Below, one piece after another: positions 8,431 to 16,299 of a DNA stretch of 39,239 nucleotides. This DNA is from Blautia sp. (GTDB lineage: Bacteria > Bacillota > Clostridia > Lachnospirales > Lachnospiraceae). The stretch spans positions 1 through 39,239 of the forward strand of contig JALEHU010000125.1 in assembly GCA_022770365.1 (NCBI GenBank), written 5' to 3'. The position numbers and the translations under genes were made by a program. The notes under the pieces are model-generated. The model made no database searches and had not been told where the DNA came from. It worked only from the letters and a program-made list of their open reading frames with translations. How positions within the stretch are numbered: the stretch's first letter is position 1; every line of letters begins with the position of its first letter.

Positions 8431-8625
8431 CTAAAACACAGAAAAAATCAGCGAAATAATCCCCCCTACCAGAACTGCGCATACTCCAACCAGATTGAGA
8501 TAGGCTCCGAATGTATTACAGCATGCAGAAACCACATCAGACCAGTGCACAGCAAGCGATATGATACACAATCCAAGAATGATCAGGAGCCAGATACATA
8601 AATATCTTTTGAAAATTTGCAGCAT
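8431..8625 (-). CDS. Small two-helix membrane protein (64 aa)
   Basis: A 64-residue protein with two hydrophobic segments (about 9-27 and 41-62) and almost no soluble part. A strong ribosome site (GAGGAGGAAGG) precedes its ATG. It is the last gene of the large ubiquitin-like operon, 120 bp after its neighbour, with a 13-bp tandem repeat between them. I do not recognise it. The operon has a second two-helix miniprotein at 25208-25384, so small membrane subunits seem to be a recurring part of the system. It could also be an unrelated gene at the operon edge. Confidence 0.6.
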   Translation of the reverse strand: MLQIFKRYLCIWLLIILGLCIISLAVHWSDVVSACCNTFGAYLNLVGVCAVLVGGIISLIFSVF

Positions 8626-8677
8626 GACTTTCCTTCCTCCTCTGTTAACCGTCTCTTCCTGTTTTCAAACTTTCCGG

Positions 8678-8735
8678 ACACATTTTTATGATACATTTTT
8701 GCGATACATTTTTGCGATACATTTTTGTAATACAT
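8678..8735. repeat. 13-bp tandem repeat, about 4.5 copies
   Basis: Units start at 8678, 8691, 8704, 8717 and 8730 (partial), each close to ATACATTTTTGCG, with a strict 13-bp period. The array lies just beyond the stop of the upstream gene (8746) and before the 64-residue membrane gene. A period of 13 is not a multiple of 3 and the array is non-coding, so copy number would change only spacing. Confidence 0.85.
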
Positions 8736-8745
8736 GATAATTCTT

Positions 8746-10035
8746 TTACAGATTATCATATTCCTCTATTTTATATACATAATTACGATCTCCCAAAGCC
8801 TCGTAGCCCCGGACAGCATGATTGTACACAACGACCGGAAAACTCTCCATAATTTTTCTTACTCCCTGAATAACTGTCTCATCTCCGTCAAAATCATCAT
8901 TTACAAAGAACAAAAAAAATACACCGCAGCTTTCCAGCACATTATACATTCGATAAATCTTATCCGGAATACCCGCATGAACTCCATAAGGAAAATCCCA
9001 TAGAGCAATCCCTTTATACGGCAGCTTTTCTGCCGGATGTCTGCTGTTATAATTCCAGATTGTATCATACTCCTCTCCCAGGAAGTTCTCCTGAATACAG
9101 GTGCAATACCCTTCCAGTTCATAAAGGACCTCCTCCAGGTTCCGGGGATGAATCACATTTATCTTCGTACGGCTGTCAAAGTCCCGGATATCTGAAAGGA
9201 AGCAGCTCTCATTCTGTCTGTCCTTCTCCTCGAGAACAACCGTAATTTCATAGTCAAAGCATCTGTGAAGTATCATCTGACCCAGGCACATTGTCTGAAA
9301 ATGCTGCCAGACAGTATCCTTATCCGGTTCCTTATATAAAAACAACTGGTACACGGCATGATTCCTGTCCAGTATGTACGGCACCTCCAACTGTCTCCCG
9401 ACCACCGCATCCGGGTACATGCGGCTCAGTAATTCTCCGCCTTCTTCCGAGCATTCATGACAAATGATCCCCGGTTTACACTGACAGATATATTTTTTCT
9501 CACGCTTCAGATTGCGGATATGAAACTGATCAATGGCATGTACTGCGCTCCTGTACACAGAAGGCGGTATCTGCCCCGTAATTCTGCAAAGGAGCTCTGC
9601 CGAACTGCTTCGCTTACTCCCCCGGATACTCATGGATTCCTTTTTCATTGCTTCCATTTCTCTTTCCATATTCGCAGTAAAACATCGGAAACGCTCTTCC
9701 ATATTTTCCAGTTCGTCCTGCAAAAGGCGAATCTGATGTTCTCTGTCTTCCTCAGAAATATGAGCTGCATTTCTCAGGTAAGTCTGCCGGTTAAGTGTAA
9801 GAGAACGGAGCAATTCCAGTTTTTCCTTTTTTTCTGTGATATTATTCCTGATACTGCTGATATCATTCTGAATATCCAGGATTCTCTGTTTCTCTTCCTG
9901 TTCTCGTGAGTTTCGTCCTGGCTCCGCGCAACACTGGTCCGCGTTTACAAAACGCTTCAAACATTCGCTCATAATCTCATCTTTATTCTCACAGTTCAGA
10001 AACTCTTTTTTGCTGATAACAGGTTTTTCCCTCAT
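8746..10035 (-). CDS. Coiled-coil protein with FtsK-like C-terminal region, probably inactive
   Basis: A 429-residue protein. A coiled coil spans about 45-140, then a Cys-rich patch (CQCKPGIICHEC, about 185-196) that could bind zinc, then a globular region to the end. The C-terminal part (LGEEYDTIWNYN, LPYKGIALWDFPYG, LESCGVFFLFFVND) resembles to my eye the middle of FtsK/SpoIIIE-type ATPase domains, but I see no Walker A, so it would not hydrolyse ATP. The start at 10035 follows GGAGGAGAAGGAG encoded inside the poly-Arg tail of the preceding gene. The FtsK relation is tentative; the coding call is firm. Confidence 0.8.
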   Translation of the reverse strand: MREKPVISKKEFLNCENKDEIMSECLKRFVNADQCCAEPGRNSREQEEKQRILDIQNDISSIRNNITEKKEKLELLRSLTLNRQTYLRNAAHISEEDREHQIRLLQDELENMEERFRCFTANMEREMEAMKKESMSIRGSKRSSSAELLCRITGQIPPSVYRSAVHAIDQFHIRNLKREKKYICQCKPGIICHECSEEGGELLSRMYPDAVVGRQLEVPYILDRNHAVYQLFLYKEPDKDTVWQHFQTMCLGQMILHRCFDYEITVVLEEKDRQNESCFLSDIRDFDSRTKINVIHPRNLEEVLYELEGYCTCIQENFLGEEYDTIWNYNSRHPAEKLPYKGIALWDFPYGVHAGIPDKIYRMYNVLESCGVFFLFFVNDDFDGDETVIQGVRKIMESFPVVVYNHAVRGYEALGDRNYVYKIEEYDNL

Positions 10036-10039
10036 CTGA

Positions 10040-10546
10040 TCACCATCTCCTTCTCCTCCGCCTTCTGCTTCTCCATCGGAAACCTGCAAACAGCACACAT
10101 CCGACCACTCCCATGATCACGATTATAAACTTCCCAATTGCAATAACGATATATGCGATACCTCCTGCCAAAATCCATGTAATAGCTTCAAAACTCAAAA
10201 TGATCCAGATAATTCCGCCAACCGTCGCAGCAAGAAGTACCGCCTCCAGTACTCTCTCAGGAGTTATACCGGAAGCAAACCCGTCAAACAGATTTCCAAC
10301 ACGTCCCTTGTGTGCTCCAGGTCTCTGAATGACTGCTGAAGTACTGTCATTCTCACAGTCCGCCCCCGTGTCCCAGTTACTGCTCTGTTCCTCCTCTTCC
10401 TGATCATCCCAGTTATCCCGCCCGCTGTCCTGTCTCTGTCTGTGATCATTCCCCCTTTCAGAACAACGGTTACTATCTGATTCGTTCTGCATTCTTTCCA
10501 GATTACGGATCGCATTCTCCAGATCTTTATCCAGTATATCCTTCAT
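10040..10546 (-). CDS. Acidic membrane protein with a poly-arginine tail
   Basis: A 168-residue protein. The N-terminal half is soluble, charged and low-complexity (WDDQEEEEQSSNWD) and probably disordered. Two hydrophobic segments follow at about 98-118 and 123-151. It ends in RWRSRRRRRRRW, a strongly basic tail that would stay in the cytoplasm and bind acidic protein, lipid or nucleic acid. The purine-rich codons of this tail also supply the ribosome site of the next gene. The ATG at 10546 lies 10 nt after GGAG; a GTG at 10552 is an alternative. It sits next to the VirD4-like ATPase and its relative, so it may be their membrane anchor, since the ATPase has none. No family recognised. Confidence 0.75.
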   Translation of the reverse strand: MKDILDKDLENAIRNLERMQNESDSNRCSERGNDHRQRQDSGRDNWDDQEEEEQSSNWDTGADCENDSTSAVIQRPGAHKGRVGNLFDGFASGITPERVLEAVLLAATVGGIIWIILSFEAITWILAGGIAYIVIAIGKFIIVIMGVVGCVLFAGFRWRSRRRRRRRW

Positions 10547-10628
10547 ACCCACTCATCTCCTGTTGTTGAAACTTCGCCTGTATATCTGATGTTACAACAA
10601 CATGATAGAGGACATACCAATAATTTTT

Positions 10629-11849
10629 TTATTTTTCCACGCTATAATCCAGTTGTTTTGTCACAAACATAATATCAACCCCCGAATGGCCGTATAATAT
10701 GGCATTCTGATATCCGATCTCACAAATTTCACCGGGTTCCAGGACTTCCATTTTCACCCTGGCTTTCCCCGGGGCTTTGGCAAAAACAAGCTGCCATGGT
10801 TTCTTTGGAGCTCTCACCTCCACAGTCTGCTCCATCATATAACTGGCAAACAGATCACTGATTCTGGATGCCGCACGGGCATCACTGTATGACAAAATCA
10901 TCCATTTTTTTATCCTGGCTCTGGATATTCCGAAATACTCCACAGCGTTACCGCTGAACATTCCGGCTACCTCTGCCGAACAGATTCCAAGGGTAAACCT
11001 GTTCTGGGTATTTCCGAGAAGCTCTCCTATCCCGTTTTTTTCGTTAACAGTGATATCATACATTACCAGAAGAAATTCATTATTATTTAAAAGTATAAGC
11101 TCATCCCGCAGAGCCATAAGCATTTTATCCGTATCCGCGCCTCCAATATAAAGAGACAGGACACGGTTTCCCGTACCCTGTTTCACAAACCGGCCAATAT
11201 TGATCCAGTCTCCTTCTCTTCCGCTATAGATTTCCGAGAAAGATTTTTTCAGTCCCTTTACCATTTCCCGGACTTCCATTCCCGCATTTGTATTCATCTG
11301 TATTCCGTTTCGGGTTATCTGATCAACATCTGCTCTCTGTGCAAGATCAATGATTTCTTCATCCGATGAACTGCACAGCTGCGAAATATAACAAAGAGCA
11401 TTACTGGTTTTATACTCTTCCAGAATGCTGATCAGGCTATCCATATATTGTCCTATCGCAAGCTCATTGGCACTGCTGATGTTTCTGCACTGATTTTTCA
11501 TGCAGGTAACAACCGATCTTTTGCTCATGCCATCAAACGGCATGTAATTCCTGCGTTTTCCTCCCACTCTTTCATAACGAAGTCCTGGAAATTTCAATAA
11601 AAGATTCTGCTGAAGAACCCCGTCCAGATTCCGGTTATTATGCAGGATCACCACTGGGCGCTGCTTTCTCCTGATATAATCTTCCACTGCATGATAAAGC
11701 CCCCATATCTGCTCATCTTCCTTCCCTCCGGTAATGACAAATCCTTCTCCCGGCTCTCCGCTTCTCCAGAAATCAGACAGGCGATATCTGTTTTTTCTTA
11801 CCACATGTCTTGCTTTATCATTCTTCGGATCCGCAATCTTAAATGCCAT
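10629..11849 (-). CDS. Putative degenerate VirD4/TraG-like ATPase paralogue
   Basis: A 406-residue protein directly downstream of the VirD4-like gene. Its N-terminus mirrors the P-loop core of that protein: GFVITGGKEDEQIWGLYHAV in place of LLLLGGIGSGKTTVFNHI, then RPVVILHNN in place of DVMVILDSK. The Walker A GKT is absent (GGKEDEQI), so it probably cannot bind ATP normally. The middle is helical and the C-terminus (about 345-406) is a beta-rich tail. It starts after AGGGGGCATAAGAT. I read it as a structural partner of the active ATPase, perhaps in a mixed ring. The paralogy is my alignment by eye and needs a profile search. Confidence 0.75.
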   Translation of the reverse strand: MAFKIADPKNDKARHVVRKNRYRLSDFWRSGEPGEGFVITGGKEDEQIWGLYHAVEDYIRRKQRPVVILHNNRNLDGVLQQNLLLKFPGLRYERVGGKRRNYMPFDGMSKRSVVTCMKNQCRNISSANELAIGQYMDSLISILEEYKTSNALCYISQLCSSSDEEIIDLAQRADVDQITRNGIQMNTNAGMEVREMVKGLKKSFSEIYSGREGDWINIGRFVKQGTGNRVLSLYIGGADTDKMLMALRDELILLNNNEFLLVMYDITVNEKNGIGELLGNTQNRFTLGICSAEVAGMFSGNAVEYFGISRARIKKWMILSYSDARAASRISDLFASYMMEQTVEVRAPKKPWQLVFAKAPGKARVKMEVLEPGEICEIGYQNAILYGHSGVDIMFVTKQLDYSVEK

Positions 11850-11946
11850 ATCTTATGCCCCCTGTTTCTCTTTTTGGTCTTATATCAACTCTTTATGCCG
11901 CCAGATTCATAAGATATTTTAACCCCGGCAACATTTACATCAGATT

Positions 11947-13488
11947 CTATGACGGATAATTTGAAAAACGGAATAGAAACGGGTTCTGCGGATCTTTATC
12001 CCACAGATCAATAATCGCTTCTCCTCTTGAGAGATTCTGGACATCCCATTCCTCTACCACTTTGCTTTCTCTCTGAATATGTCTCGGTTCGGTACCTTCA
12101 TTCCAGATCTTGATATCCGTATAATTACAGCCGAAATGTTCTGAAACAAACTTCCTTGTCTGTGCATCTGCGGTGCGGAAACAGAACATATTGGAAAATC
12201 CGGACATGATGACCTTCCCCCTTGCCTCTCCGTAAATATCATAAATCTGATTTACACTCTGAAGACCTGCCACAATTTTAACGCCGAGGCTGCGCCCCAC
12301 GTTCAGTCCGTCATCCAGGTGTCCCATTTTTCCTAAAACTTTCAGCTCGTCGCAAAGCAGAAAAACATTCCCTTTTCCCTCATCCGTTTCCGAACCGCTT
12401 CTTCCCAGAGCCTCTTTCAGCGCCTGGTCATACAAAAGCTGATAGATTGGTCCGAGAATTTCTCCTACACTGAGATCGTATTCCAGAAAAACGACTCTTT
12501 TATTTTTCTCTCTTACCAGATCCCGCATCGCAAATTCTCCCGAAAATTCCCAGATGTCCCTGGTATTTCCATTCCTGATCCCGAAATGGGGCATCTCATC
12601 TCCGAAAATACCTACAAAGCACTCAGATACAAGACTGTTGATATATGCAAAAACAGCAAGCGCCTGTGGTGTAGTACCGTCTCCATAATACTGCTTTCCG
12701 CTTGCAAAATCCCTGTTGTCAGGGTCACAGGTAAGTGCGTCATAATCTGCCACCTGTGCGCTTTTAAAGAATTCTTTTAATTTATATGTATGCATCTCTT
12801 CCAGGTTTCTCTTACGGAGGACGCTGATTATTTTCATTGTTATCAGATCTGCCGCCGCGTCTGCAAAAAACGGCTGGGTAGAAGATCTCCGGTCCTTGAA
12901 CAAAGACTTCATAATCTCTCTTGCATTCAGATCCCATTCTTTTTTGTACTCGTATCTTTCTCCGGGACGCGGCAGTCTTCCCATAACCTCACCATAAATA
13001 TTCCAGACAGCGCTTTTCCTTTTAAACTGGGCACTGTTCCCGATCACCACATCCCCGGGCTCATAAAACTCTCTGTAAAAATCCCCTTTTGAATCAAGAA
13101 TTACCATTACATCCTGACTGGTCATTGTACGTCTCAGCGAATGGATAATGTGATTAAACACTGTTGTTTTGCCTGATCCGATTCCACCCAGAAGCAGAAG
13201 GTGCATGGAATACTGTTCCAGGCTCATAGTAAAACATGATCCGTCCGGAGAACGGAAAACAGTTCTTGGATTATTCCCGGAGCGGGGTCTCCCCTTTTTC
13301 AGATCCATTCCCAGAAGGACTCTTGGTATGATCTCCGAAAAAATTTTTTTCTTCTGTTCATTACGGCCGTTATCACCATGATCGTCGGCATTTTCATAAA
13401 TATTGATTCTTCCTCCTGTTTTATTTTCTGATTCGGAAGACTGCTGTTGATTCTTGTTTCTAGGCGTACATCCACTGATTGCAAACAC
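11947..13488 (-). CDS. Soluble VirD4/TraG/TraD-type coupling ATPase
   Basis: A 513-residue ATPase of the type IV coupling protein/HerA-FtsK class. Walker A is GGIGSGKTT (101-109), followed by VMVILDSKGDFYREF (128-142), the Asp-containing strand typical of TraG/TraD. Walker B is VFLLCDELKVLG (375-386), then the Gln motif VAGLQSVNQIY (406-416). Homologues in conjugation have N-terminal membrane helices; here residues 1-60 are polar, so it is soluble. No relaxase, VirB proteins or other conjugation genes are present, which argues against DNA transfer. It starts at a GTG after GAGGAGGGAAT. It probably moves or unfolds a protein (or DNA) substrate within this operon's machine, possibly with the degenerate partner that follows. 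Confidence 0.88.
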   Translation of the reverse strand: MFAISGCTPRNKNQQQSSESENKTGGRINIYENADDHGDNGRNEQKKKIFSEIIPRVLLGMDLKKGRPRSGNNPRTVFRSPDGSCFTMSLEQYSMHLLLLGGIGSGKTTVFNHIIHSLRRTMTSQDVMVILDSKGDFYREFYEPGDVVIGNSAQFKRKSAVWNIYGEVMGRLPRPGERYEYKKEWDLNAREIMKSLFKDRRSSTQPFFADAAADLITMKIISVLRKRNLEEMHTYKLKEFFKSAQVADYDALTCDPDNRDFASGKQYYGDGTTPQALAVFAYINSLVSECFVGIFGDEMPHFGIRNGNTRDIWEFSGEFAMRDLVREKNKRVVFLEYDLSVGEILGPIYQLLYDQALKEALGRSGSETDEGKGNVFLLCDELKVLGKMGHLDDGLNVGRSLGVKIVAGLQSVNQIYDIYGEARGKVIMSGFSNMFCFRTADAQTRKFVSEHFGCNYTDIKIWNEGTEPRHIQRESKVVEEWDVQNLSRGEAIIDLWDKDPQNPFLFRFSNYPS

Positions 13489-13565
13489 CTTTATTCCCTC
13501 CTCTCAATGTATCCCTGCCTTTGTGTGTCAGTTCACATACTTGCAATCTCACATTTTTCTGCAAT

Positions 13566-13919
13566 CTACATTCCGGCACCTGTACCGGCACTGCCAGCGC
13601 CTGTGCCGCCCATGCCGCCTCCGGTTCCTGTTCCGCCTGTACCTGATCCGCCATGACCTGCGGCTCCCTGACCGGAAGATCCATTTGCGCCGCTCTGGCT
13701 GCCGTTTTTCGCCCCACTGTTAAAGCTTCCCGGATTCGCACTGCTGCTTTGCGCCTTTCCGGATAAGCTCACTTGTTTCCCGGACAAATTCACCGACTCA
13801 CTGCGGTTCTGAGTATTATGATTCTCCCGATCCATTTCAGGAAGATTTTTCTTCCGGTCCAGCATTTCCTCAGATTCCTTTTGTTTCTGCGTTTCGATAA
13901 AACGTGCTAATAATCCCAT
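13566..13919 (-). CDS. Gly-rich-tailed small protein, next to a radical SAM gene
   Basis: A 117-residue protein. A short amphipathic head (MGLLARFIETQKQKESEEML) is followed by a polar Ser/Asn-rich stretch with a repeated LSGK motif (NLSGKQVSLSGK), then a tail of nearly pure Gly/Ala/Ser/Thr from about residue 75 to the end. It begins 5 bp after the radical SAM gene with AAAGGATAACAGGT. The tail is likely disordered and resembles the Gly-rich tail of the HExxH protein at 29622-30545. It could be a modification substrate of the radical SAM protein or a conjugation target, but nothing in the sequence proves either. No family recognised. Confidence 0.75.
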   Translation of the reverse strand: MGLLARFIETQKQKESEEMLDRKKNLPEMDRENHNTQNRSESVNLSGKQVSLSGKAQSSSANPGSFNSGAKNGSQSGANGSSGQGAAGHGGSGTGGTGTGGGMGGTGAGSAGTGAGM

Positions 13920-13924
13920 ACCTG

Positions 13925-14629
13925 TTATCCTTTCTTCTTACCAGACTCACGAATCATCTTTTTCCACTGCTTCTCCATTTTTCTTGACGGCACACCTGCC
14001 AGAAATGCCTGTGAATCACTCTGATACAGTTCATTTTTTCTGCCGGTTCCGGGATCATTATAAAGATAGAACTCATCTTTGTATCTGTCTGTCAGAAGAA
14101 TCGTTCTCTGATTGACAGAACCTTTCATTCCATAATCCAGGTTATGCGCTTCTTCATATGGCCCGTCAATGAGGAGATCTGTCAATGCAAGCAATCTGCC
14201 CATTTCAGGATGAACCCGGGACAATTCCAGAAGCTTTTCATAATAAAAACCTGTATACACAATAACACCAAGATCTTTTTTCGCTTTTATCAGTTCCAGA
14301 AGTGATGCCAGTTCCCCTGCCTGCAGAAAAGGCTCTCCCCCGCTGATGGTGATTCCCTCGATCCCTTCTGTTCCCAGGATTTGTTCTGCAAGTTTTTCTG
14401 CTGCCATCAGATAGCCGCCATCCAGATCATGCATGGACGGAGCGATGCATCCGGGGCAGGAAAACGGGCATCCCTGCACCCACACGCAAAAGCGTTCTCC
14501 CGGCCCCAATACTCGGCATCGTTCTCTCACTGCTGCAAGCAGAATCTGTACTCCTTCCTCTTTTAACTGCAGTCTTTCATCTGTAAACTGCAATTCTTCA
14601 TCTGTTAACTGTAATTCTTCATCTTTCAA
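13925..14629 (-). CDS. Radical SAM protein, NrdG-like single-cluster type
   Basis: About 234 residues. The radical SAM cluster motif is CPFSCPGC (CxxxCxxC) in FCVWVQGCPFSCPGC, with the SAM-binding GGEPFL further on (GITISGGEPFLQAGEL) and VIVYTGFYYEKL, as in anaerobic ribonucleotide reductase activating enzymes. No NrdD or other glycyl-radical enzyme is nearby, so it is probably not nrdG. The N-terminus has a heptad repeat (LQLTDEE, LQFTDER, LQLKEEG) encoded by 21-bp DNA repeats. No ATG is available; TTG at 14629 or 14635, after AGGGGGAAGG, overlaps the end of the upstream gene by about 11-17 bp. Its neighbour encodes a Gly-rich protein, a plausible substrate. Confidence 0.88.
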   Translation of the reverse strand: MKDEELQLTDEELQFTDERLQLKEEGVQILLAAVRERCRVLGPGERFCVWVQGCPFSCPGCIAPSMHDLDGGYLMAAEKLAEQILGTEGIEGITISGGEPFLQAGELASLLELIKAKKDLGVIVYTGFYYEKLLELSRVHPEMGRLLALTDLLIDGPYEEAHNLDYGMKGSVNQRTILLTDRYKDEFYLYNDPGTGRKNELYQSDSQAFLAGVPSRKMEKQWKKMIRESGKKKG

Positions 14630-14636
14630 CTGCAAC
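14565..14636. repeat. 21-bp coding tandem repeat at the start of the radical SAM gene
   Basis: The motif AACTG starts at 14565, 14586, 14607 and 14628, a strict 21-bp period, giving a seven-residue repeat (LQLTDEE-like) in the radical SAM N-terminus. The array also covers the last codons of the upstream ATPase-like gene. A unit of 21 bp keeps frame, so copy number can vary without breaking the protein. Confidence 0.85.
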
Positions 14637-16220
14637 CTTCCCCCTGTTCACAAGCGTTTCATCTGATTCTTCTGCGGCCTCCCTGGACAATTCCAGAATG
14701 TTCTTTTCAGGAATCTCATATCTTTCCATATCCGCTTCTCCGAAAACAGATCTTGCCTTCGATGTATTGACAACCATGATCAGATGGATCCCTCTGTCTC
14801 TGCTCAGTTCTCCCAGCAGACATCTGTGAAAACTCCTGAGCAGTTTTTTGCTGTCATCCATTTCCGTAAGCACATCCAGATCATCCAGAATCAAAACTGC
14901 ATTTTCCGCCTCCCGTACCAGACGTGCCAGAATCTGTTCCATTTCCCGGGCTGTCCATCGGCTGATGTCCTCTCTTCTGACAATCACATGACGTTTACTG
15001 GAAACCTCATCAATATAATACAGAAAATCCGCTATCGCGATGGCTGTCTTCGTCCGGTTGGATTCTTCAACTCCCTTCAGCAGAAAACGGCATCCATAGG
15101 AAGACACAGCCGGTTCCGCTTTCATAAACCTGTCAATCTCAGAGGATTCCCTCTCTGGTTCCAGCTGCTTATATTTCTTTATTGCCTGAAGCCGCATGAC
15201 AACATTCCCGGTGTATGGAAGTCTTGAAAATGTTTCCAGCGGAAGTTCCACTTCCCTGACGCGCGGATACATTTTCTTCAGCAGTTCTCTGGTCACCAGG
15301 ATCCTGTCTTCTTCAAAGGAATCCATCATTTCCTGCAGCATACGGTTGATCTCATTCAGAGAAGTCCCTCCTGCCTTCTCTGCATAACATTCCAGAAGAT
15401 ACGCATATTCATCCAGACCGGATATGGGATAAGTGAGAAATTTTTTCTGATGACCGTACAGACGATAGTACTCCAGCAGATTTCTGATTTCATCCTTCCC
15501 CGGTTTTCCGATCTCGATAAATTTTTCTCTGCGAACAGTCGGATTTCCTGTCTGTTCCTGGAAAAAGACACCCCCAAGCCAGTCATTGTTCCCGATCTGT
15601 CCATATATCTGGTTATAATCCATATTCATTGCCAGGAAAAATACTTTATTCTGATTATCATCCAGCGAATCACTCAGAAAATACTGAAATGTGGCTTCAA
15701 ACTGTGTCCTGTCATCCGGGCTGAGCTGTACATAGTCCATAAGACTTTCAAAGATAATGGCAGTTTTTTTGCCGGGATCCCTCAGAAGCTGATCCATAAG
15801 ACTGGCAAAATCAGACACTTCGCGTCTTTCGGAATATGACAGTCTGCGGTCTTTGGATTTGTCAGAAACCCCTTCCTCCGGAATCGGATTATCAAATACC
15901 AGAAAATCATCTTCAGCGTCTTCTTCCTCCGGTATTTCATATTCTCTGCTTTTGTCCGGTTCCTCATATTCACTGTACTCTGTTTCATTCTCCCCGGACA
16001 GCTCACGGTTGGCTCCGATCAGTTCCATGGCACTTCTGTCATCAAAAACACGCATGCCCCGTGAAGCAAGGTAAAAGACAACATAGTCGAATTGCTCATA
16101 TGTTTTCAAATACTCGCCAAAATACTGATTAAATGCCATTTTTCTCAGGCTGTTATCACATATCATATCATCCAGATTGCCGCAGATACAATAGATCTGC
16201 TCCGTAAATTTACCTGCCAT
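14619..16220 (-). CDS. AAA-like protein with an atypical P-loop
   Basis: A 533-residue protein. Its N-terminus (IYCICGNLDDMICDNSL, then YVVFYLASRGMRVFD) matches the N-terminal domain of the AAA+ protein at 19509-21248 (FILTGNIVDYCSENLDL, then VYFYDVESLGRRVYP), suggesting paralogy. Residues 75-130 are acidic and probably disordered. The C-terminal half looks like an AAA domain with a strange Walker A (FLLKGVEESNRTKTAIA, 379-395: the final KT is kept, the glycines are lost), a good Walker B (AVLILDDLD, 441-449) and a sensor-1 Asn (MVVNTS, about 485). ATP binding may be weak or lost. It starts after GGCAGGTGG. Probably a partner of the active AAA+ protein. Function unknown. Confidence 0.8.
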   Translation of the reverse strand: MAGKFTEQIYCICGNLDDMICDNSLRKMAFNQYFGEYLKTYEQFDYVVFYLASRGMRVFDDRSAMELIGANRELSGENETEYSEYEEPDKSREYEIPEEEDAEDDFLVFDNPIPEEGVSDKSKDRRLSYSERREVSDFASLMDQLLRDPGKKTAIIFESLMDYVQLSPDDRTQFEATFQYFLSDSLDDNQNKVFFLAMNMDYNQIYGQIGNNDWLGGVFFQEQTGNPTVRREKFIEIGKPGKDEIRNLLEYYRLYGHQKKFLTYPISGLDEYAYLLECYAEKAGGTSLNEINRMLQEMMDSFEEDRILVTRELLKKMYPRVREVELPLETFSRLPYTGNVVMRLQAIKKYKQLEPERESSEIDRFMKAEPAVSSYGCRFLLKGVEESNRTKTAIAIADFLYYIDEVSSKRHVIVRREDISRWTAREMEQILARLVREAENAVLILDDLDVLTEMDDSKKLLRSFHRCLLGELSRDRGIHLIMVVNTSKARSVFGEADMERYEIPEKNILELSREAAEESDETLVNRGKVAVER

Positions 16221-16299
16221 CGTTCCACCTGCCTCACATATATTTCCCTTTTTTTCTGCAGTCGGGATATCCCTTGTCAGATCATCCGTTTCTTCTCCG

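Noticed and set aside
11947..13488. Part of an integrative conjugative element
   Set aside because: The VirD4-like ATPase lacks membrane helices and no relaxase, VirB4, integrase or att-like repeats are visible in the window.
11947..13488. Lipobox at the N-terminus of the VirD4-like protein (ISGC)
   Set aside because: It lies only four residues from the start, with no signal peptide, so lipidation is not plausible.
13925..14635. nrdG, activator of anaerobic ribonucleotide reductase
   Set aside because: The motifs are NrdG-like, but no nrdD is present and the operon context is quite different, so only the radical SAM class is claimed.
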